8,820 nt of DNA from Rhodospirillaceae bacterium. GTDB taxonomy: Bacteria > Pseudomonadota > Alphaproteobacteria > UBA9219. The position numbers and the translations under genes are program-made. Below are positions 7,535-8,820 of this stretch, piece by piece; the stretch's first letter is position 1; every line of letters begins with the position of its first letter. The stretch spans positions 1 through 8,820 of the forward strand of contig DOBW01000060.1 in NCBI GenBank assembly GCA_003504035.1. Reading direction: 5' to 3'. The notes beneath the pieces were generated by a model. The model searched no databases. It was not told the DNA's origin and saw only the letters and a list, made by a program, of their open reading frames with translations.

Positions 7535-7565
7535 ATCATAGAGAATCTAGCAGCTTATCTATGAT
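7535..7565 (+). repeat. 8+8 AT-rich inverted repeat after mlaF
   Basis: ATCATAGA (7535-7542) and TCTATGAT (7558-7565) are perfect reverse complements with a 15-base spacer, starting 29 bases after the mlaF stop. The stem is AT-rich, the loop long, and no T-run follows directly (AGAATGCTTTT), so it would be a poor intrinsic terminator. It could be an operator or a weak 3' end structure for the mlaEF transcript. Confidence 0.4.
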
Positions 7566-7692
7566 AGAATGCTTTTCATATGCCACCTCGTACCCTCATC
7601 CGCACCCCTAGAGTCACATCAAATAATTTTCATAAAGGTTTAAAATTGTCATATATCGGTCTTTTTTGAAAAGTCGTGCACTACCAAATGGG

Positions 7693-7712
7693 ACTCCCGC
7701 TTTCGCGGGAGT
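7693..7712 (+). repeat. Hairpin 1 of the REP-like pair
   Basis: ACTCCCGC (7693-7700), loop TTTC (7701-7704) and GCGGGAGT (7705-7712) form a perfect 8-bp GC-rich stem. It is followed by GACGGG on the plus strand. Read on the minus strand the stem is followed by CCCATTT, the same trailer as hairpin 2 has on the plus strand. Confidence 0.85.
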
Positions 7713-7748
7713 GACGGGATTTGTGGTTGATTTTAACTCTTTTTCGTC

Positions 7749-7768
7749 ATCCCTGCGAAGGCAGGGAT
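7749..7768 (+). terminator. Hairpin 2 of the REP-like pair, possible terminator
   Basis: ATCCCTGC (7749-7756), loop GAAG (7757-7760) and GCAGGGAT (7761-7768) form a perfect 8-bp stem. CCCATTTTT follows, so on the plus strand a GC-rich stem is trailed by five T after four bases. This is terminator-like and lies downstream of mlaF, where an end of transcription would be expected. The hairpin is nevertheless primarily one half of the repeat element, so termination is an inferred secondary role. Confidence 0.4.
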
Positions 7769-7850
7769 CCCATTTTTGTAGTGAACCTAAATCCTTCGTT
7801 AACCCTGCCCTGTCTGCATCGAAGAAACTAATACGAAACATCCAGCAAAA

Positions 7851-7859
7851 TGCTATAAT
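7851..7859 (+). promoter_or_regulatory. Extended -10 promoter of the methyltransferase gene
   Basis: TGCTATAAT combines a perfect TATAAT (7854-7859) with the TGn extension. The hexamer 17 bases upstream (ATACGA) is a poor -35, as extended -10 promoters tolerate. Transcription would start near 7866, leaving a leader of roughly 18 bases that contains the AGGGAAG site (7871-7877). Confidence 0.6.
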
Positions 7860-7883
7860 CCCTTTCATATAGGGAAGAATAAT

Positions 7884-8810
7884 ATGTCTAGTGATTTTAA
7901 AAAAACGGAAGAATGGATCACCCGAGCCAATAAAGAGCGCTGCGCCGCGCCGAACGGCGGTTTGTGTTGGGGTAAAGTCATTTGGAATGGCAAGCTGATC
8001 AACCTCTATACCAATAAAGATTTCATCAACTATATTTTCACGCAGCCGATCGCGCCCACGCTCCCAGAAAACAAAACATGCATGATCGCAGATTTCGGCG
8101 CTGGCAATGGCTATGTTGCACAAACTGTCGTCTCACAACTGGAGCAACCATGTGTTATTCCAATCGGCATCGACCGCTACCATCCTGACCTGAAAGTAAT
8201 GAAACAAGAAAAGTGCCTCGTTCAGCCGATTGTCAAGCCGGTTCAGGGTGATCTAAGGAAACGTCCCCTTAAGGAAAATTTTCTTCCCTTTAAGAAAAAT
8301 ACTTTCCATGCTGGAATCTTTCGCTTTGCTCTGTCCTTTATCGGCAAAAACTTCCAGCCTCAGGTGTTCAAACAAATCTCTCGTGTTATGAAACCCAGTG
8401 CGGTTCTCGTTGTTCTCAATTATGGCGTCTTCGAGGAAAATGAAAAAAATGTCGATGCCCATGACATATTGTACGCCAAAGGCTCCGCAGCCAGTGGACG
8501 TTGGACTTTTGAAAACCTCAAGAAAAATATGCATGATCCTTCCTGCGAACACCTGATAGACATGGCGGAGGAAGCCGGTTTTGAGGTTAAGGCCAAGACC
8601 GATTTGACCGACATCGCTTTGGGCTATACCTCGCCAGAAATCTATAAAAAGCTCTATCGGCTAAATTCGGATCAGCACGAGAAACTAAAAGCCGTGTTCG
8701 AGAAATGTAAGGAAAAGGGCGTACTCCCGTTCGAGCCGGACTCCCTTGGGGTTCTGCGGCCAATGTACAGCTGCGTGCTTAAGAAAAAAGCCCCCTCGCC
8801 ATCGCCATAA
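7884..8810 (+). CDS. Class I SAM-dependent methyltransferase, substrate unknown
   Basis: The 308-residue product has a Rossmann-type methyltransferase core. Motif I is IADFGAGNGY (68-77), which binds S-adenosylmethionine. An acidic residue at the end of strand 2 is D97 in IGIDRYHPD, contacting the ribose. GDLRKRPL (122-129) with LPFKKNTFHAGIF (134-146) matches the region that positions the adenine, and FKQISRVMKPSAVLVVLNYG (162-181) is the post-core block of the methyltransferase 11/25 type. Around this lie a family-specific N-terminal 60 residues (NGGLCWGKVIWNGKLIN) and a C-terminal 75 residues ending in a Lys/Pro/Ser tail. No signal peptide or membrane segment is visible. The ATG follows AGGGAAG by 6 nt and the gene has its own promoter, so it is probably monocistronic. 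I do not recognise a specific family; small-molecule, lipid or quinone methylation are all possible. Confidence 0.8.
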   Translation: MSSDFKKTEEWITRANKERCAAPNGGLCWGKVIWNGKLINLYTNKDFINYIFTQPIAPTLPENKTCMIADFGAGNGYVAQTVVSQLEQPCVIPIGIDRYHPDLKVMKQEKCLVQPIVKPVQGDLRKRPLKENFLPFKKNTFHAGIFRFALSFIGKNFQPQVFKQISRVMKPSAVLVVLNYGVFEENEKNVDAHDILYAKGSAASGRWTFENLKKNMHDPSCEHLIDMAEEAGFEVKAKTDLTDIALGYTSPEIYKKLYRLNSDQHEKLKAVFEKCKEKGVLPFEPDSLGVLRPMYSCVLKKKAPSPSP

Positions 8811-8820
8811 GCTTGGCCAC

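Larger units (their letters stand above)
7679..7783. repeat. REP-like inverted pair of hairpins (BIME/MITE-like element)
   Basis: Two similar arms face each other. The left core (7686-7716) begins AAATGGGA and ends TGACG; the right core (7745-7775) is its reverse complement at 24 of 31 positions. Each arm carries its own 8-bp perfect hairpin, and the cores are separated by 28 bases. The match extends outward by one small indel to CACTAC (7679-7684) and GTAGTG (7778-7783). On the minus strand the arms translate to VTPAKAG and WDPCLRRDD, peptide strings often produced when dispersed bacterial palindromic repeats are read as protein. The layout matches paired REP units. No transposase or RAYT gene is in the window, and no clear target-site duplication was seen. 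Confidence 0.8.
7506..7883. other. 378-base non-coding stretch between mlaF and the methyltransferase gene
   Basis: No credible gene is present on either strand. In order the stretch holds an AT-rich 8+8 dyad (7535-7565), a featureless AT-rich part (about 7600-7675), the REP-like inverted hairpin pair (7679-7783), about 70 bases without recognised features, and the extended -10 promoter and ribosome-binding site of the next gene. A minus-strand reading frame crosses the repeat (7614-8123), but it consists of translated repeat plus antisense methyltransferase sequence. No remnant of mlaD was recognised. Confidence 0.75.

Noticed and set aside
7559..7579. Six-codon minus-strand frame (ATG at 7579) preceded by a GAGGTGG ribosome-site-like sequence
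   Set aside because: It is too short to be a gene, no downstream minus-strand gene exists for it to lead, and it runs into the mlaF antisense; a chance match is likelier.
7614..8123. A 169-codon minus-strand frame covering the repeat element
   Set aside because: Its middle is translated REP-like repeat (VTPAKAG, DPCLRRDD) and its first third is antisense to the methyltransferase gene. Such frames are common artefacts of palindromic repeats.

Overview
The window looks like ordinary chromosome from an alphaproteobacterium of intermediate GC content (judged by eye, not calculated). The main argument is gene order. The minus-strand run dgt, argS, SPOR-domain membrane protein, nagZ, with exodeoxyribonuclease III diverging from dgt, is an arrangement I know from alphaproteobacteria. 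The SPOR protein also carries the RPEHPGG...PHQD segment that I associate with its alphaproteobacterial relatives. I cannot assign a genus.

Layout. Bases 1-34 are the 3' end of a plus-strand tRNA, most likely tRNA-Ser. Bases 83-5053 are a compact minus-strand operon read right to left: dgt (dNTP hydrolysis), argS (arginyl-tRNA synthetase), a single-pass SPOR protein (peptidoglycan binding) and nagZ (peptidoglycan recycling). The spacings are 19 nt between dgt and argS, a 20-nt overlap between argS and the SPOR gene, and 4 nt between the SPOR gene and nagZ. A 52-bp divergent intergenic region holding a 6+6 dyad separates dgt from plus-strand xthA (base-excision repair nuclease). Next come mlaE and mlaF on the plus strand, overlapping by 11 nt. 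They encode the permease and ATPase of a lipid-transport ABC system of the Mla/Mce type. The substrate-binding MCE subunit (mlaD) is not in the window.

Bases 7506-7883 are the only long non-coding stretch. It contains an AT-rich dyad just after mlaF, a 105-bp REP-like inverted pair of hairpins, and an extended -10 promoter. The promoter leads into a class I SAM-dependent methyltransferase of unknown substrate, whose stop codon is 10 bases before the window end.

The genes on the left are housekeeping functions: nucleotide pool, translation, cell-wall maintenance and repair. mlaEF maintains the envelope. I see no defence island, prophage, insertion sequence with a transposase, or CRISPR array. 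The most informative unexplained structure is the hairpin pair at 7679-7783: its two arms differ almost only by compensatory base-pair changes, which points to selection on the hairpin itself or to copying from a structured repeat family. I found no convincing evidence of a new multi-gene system.
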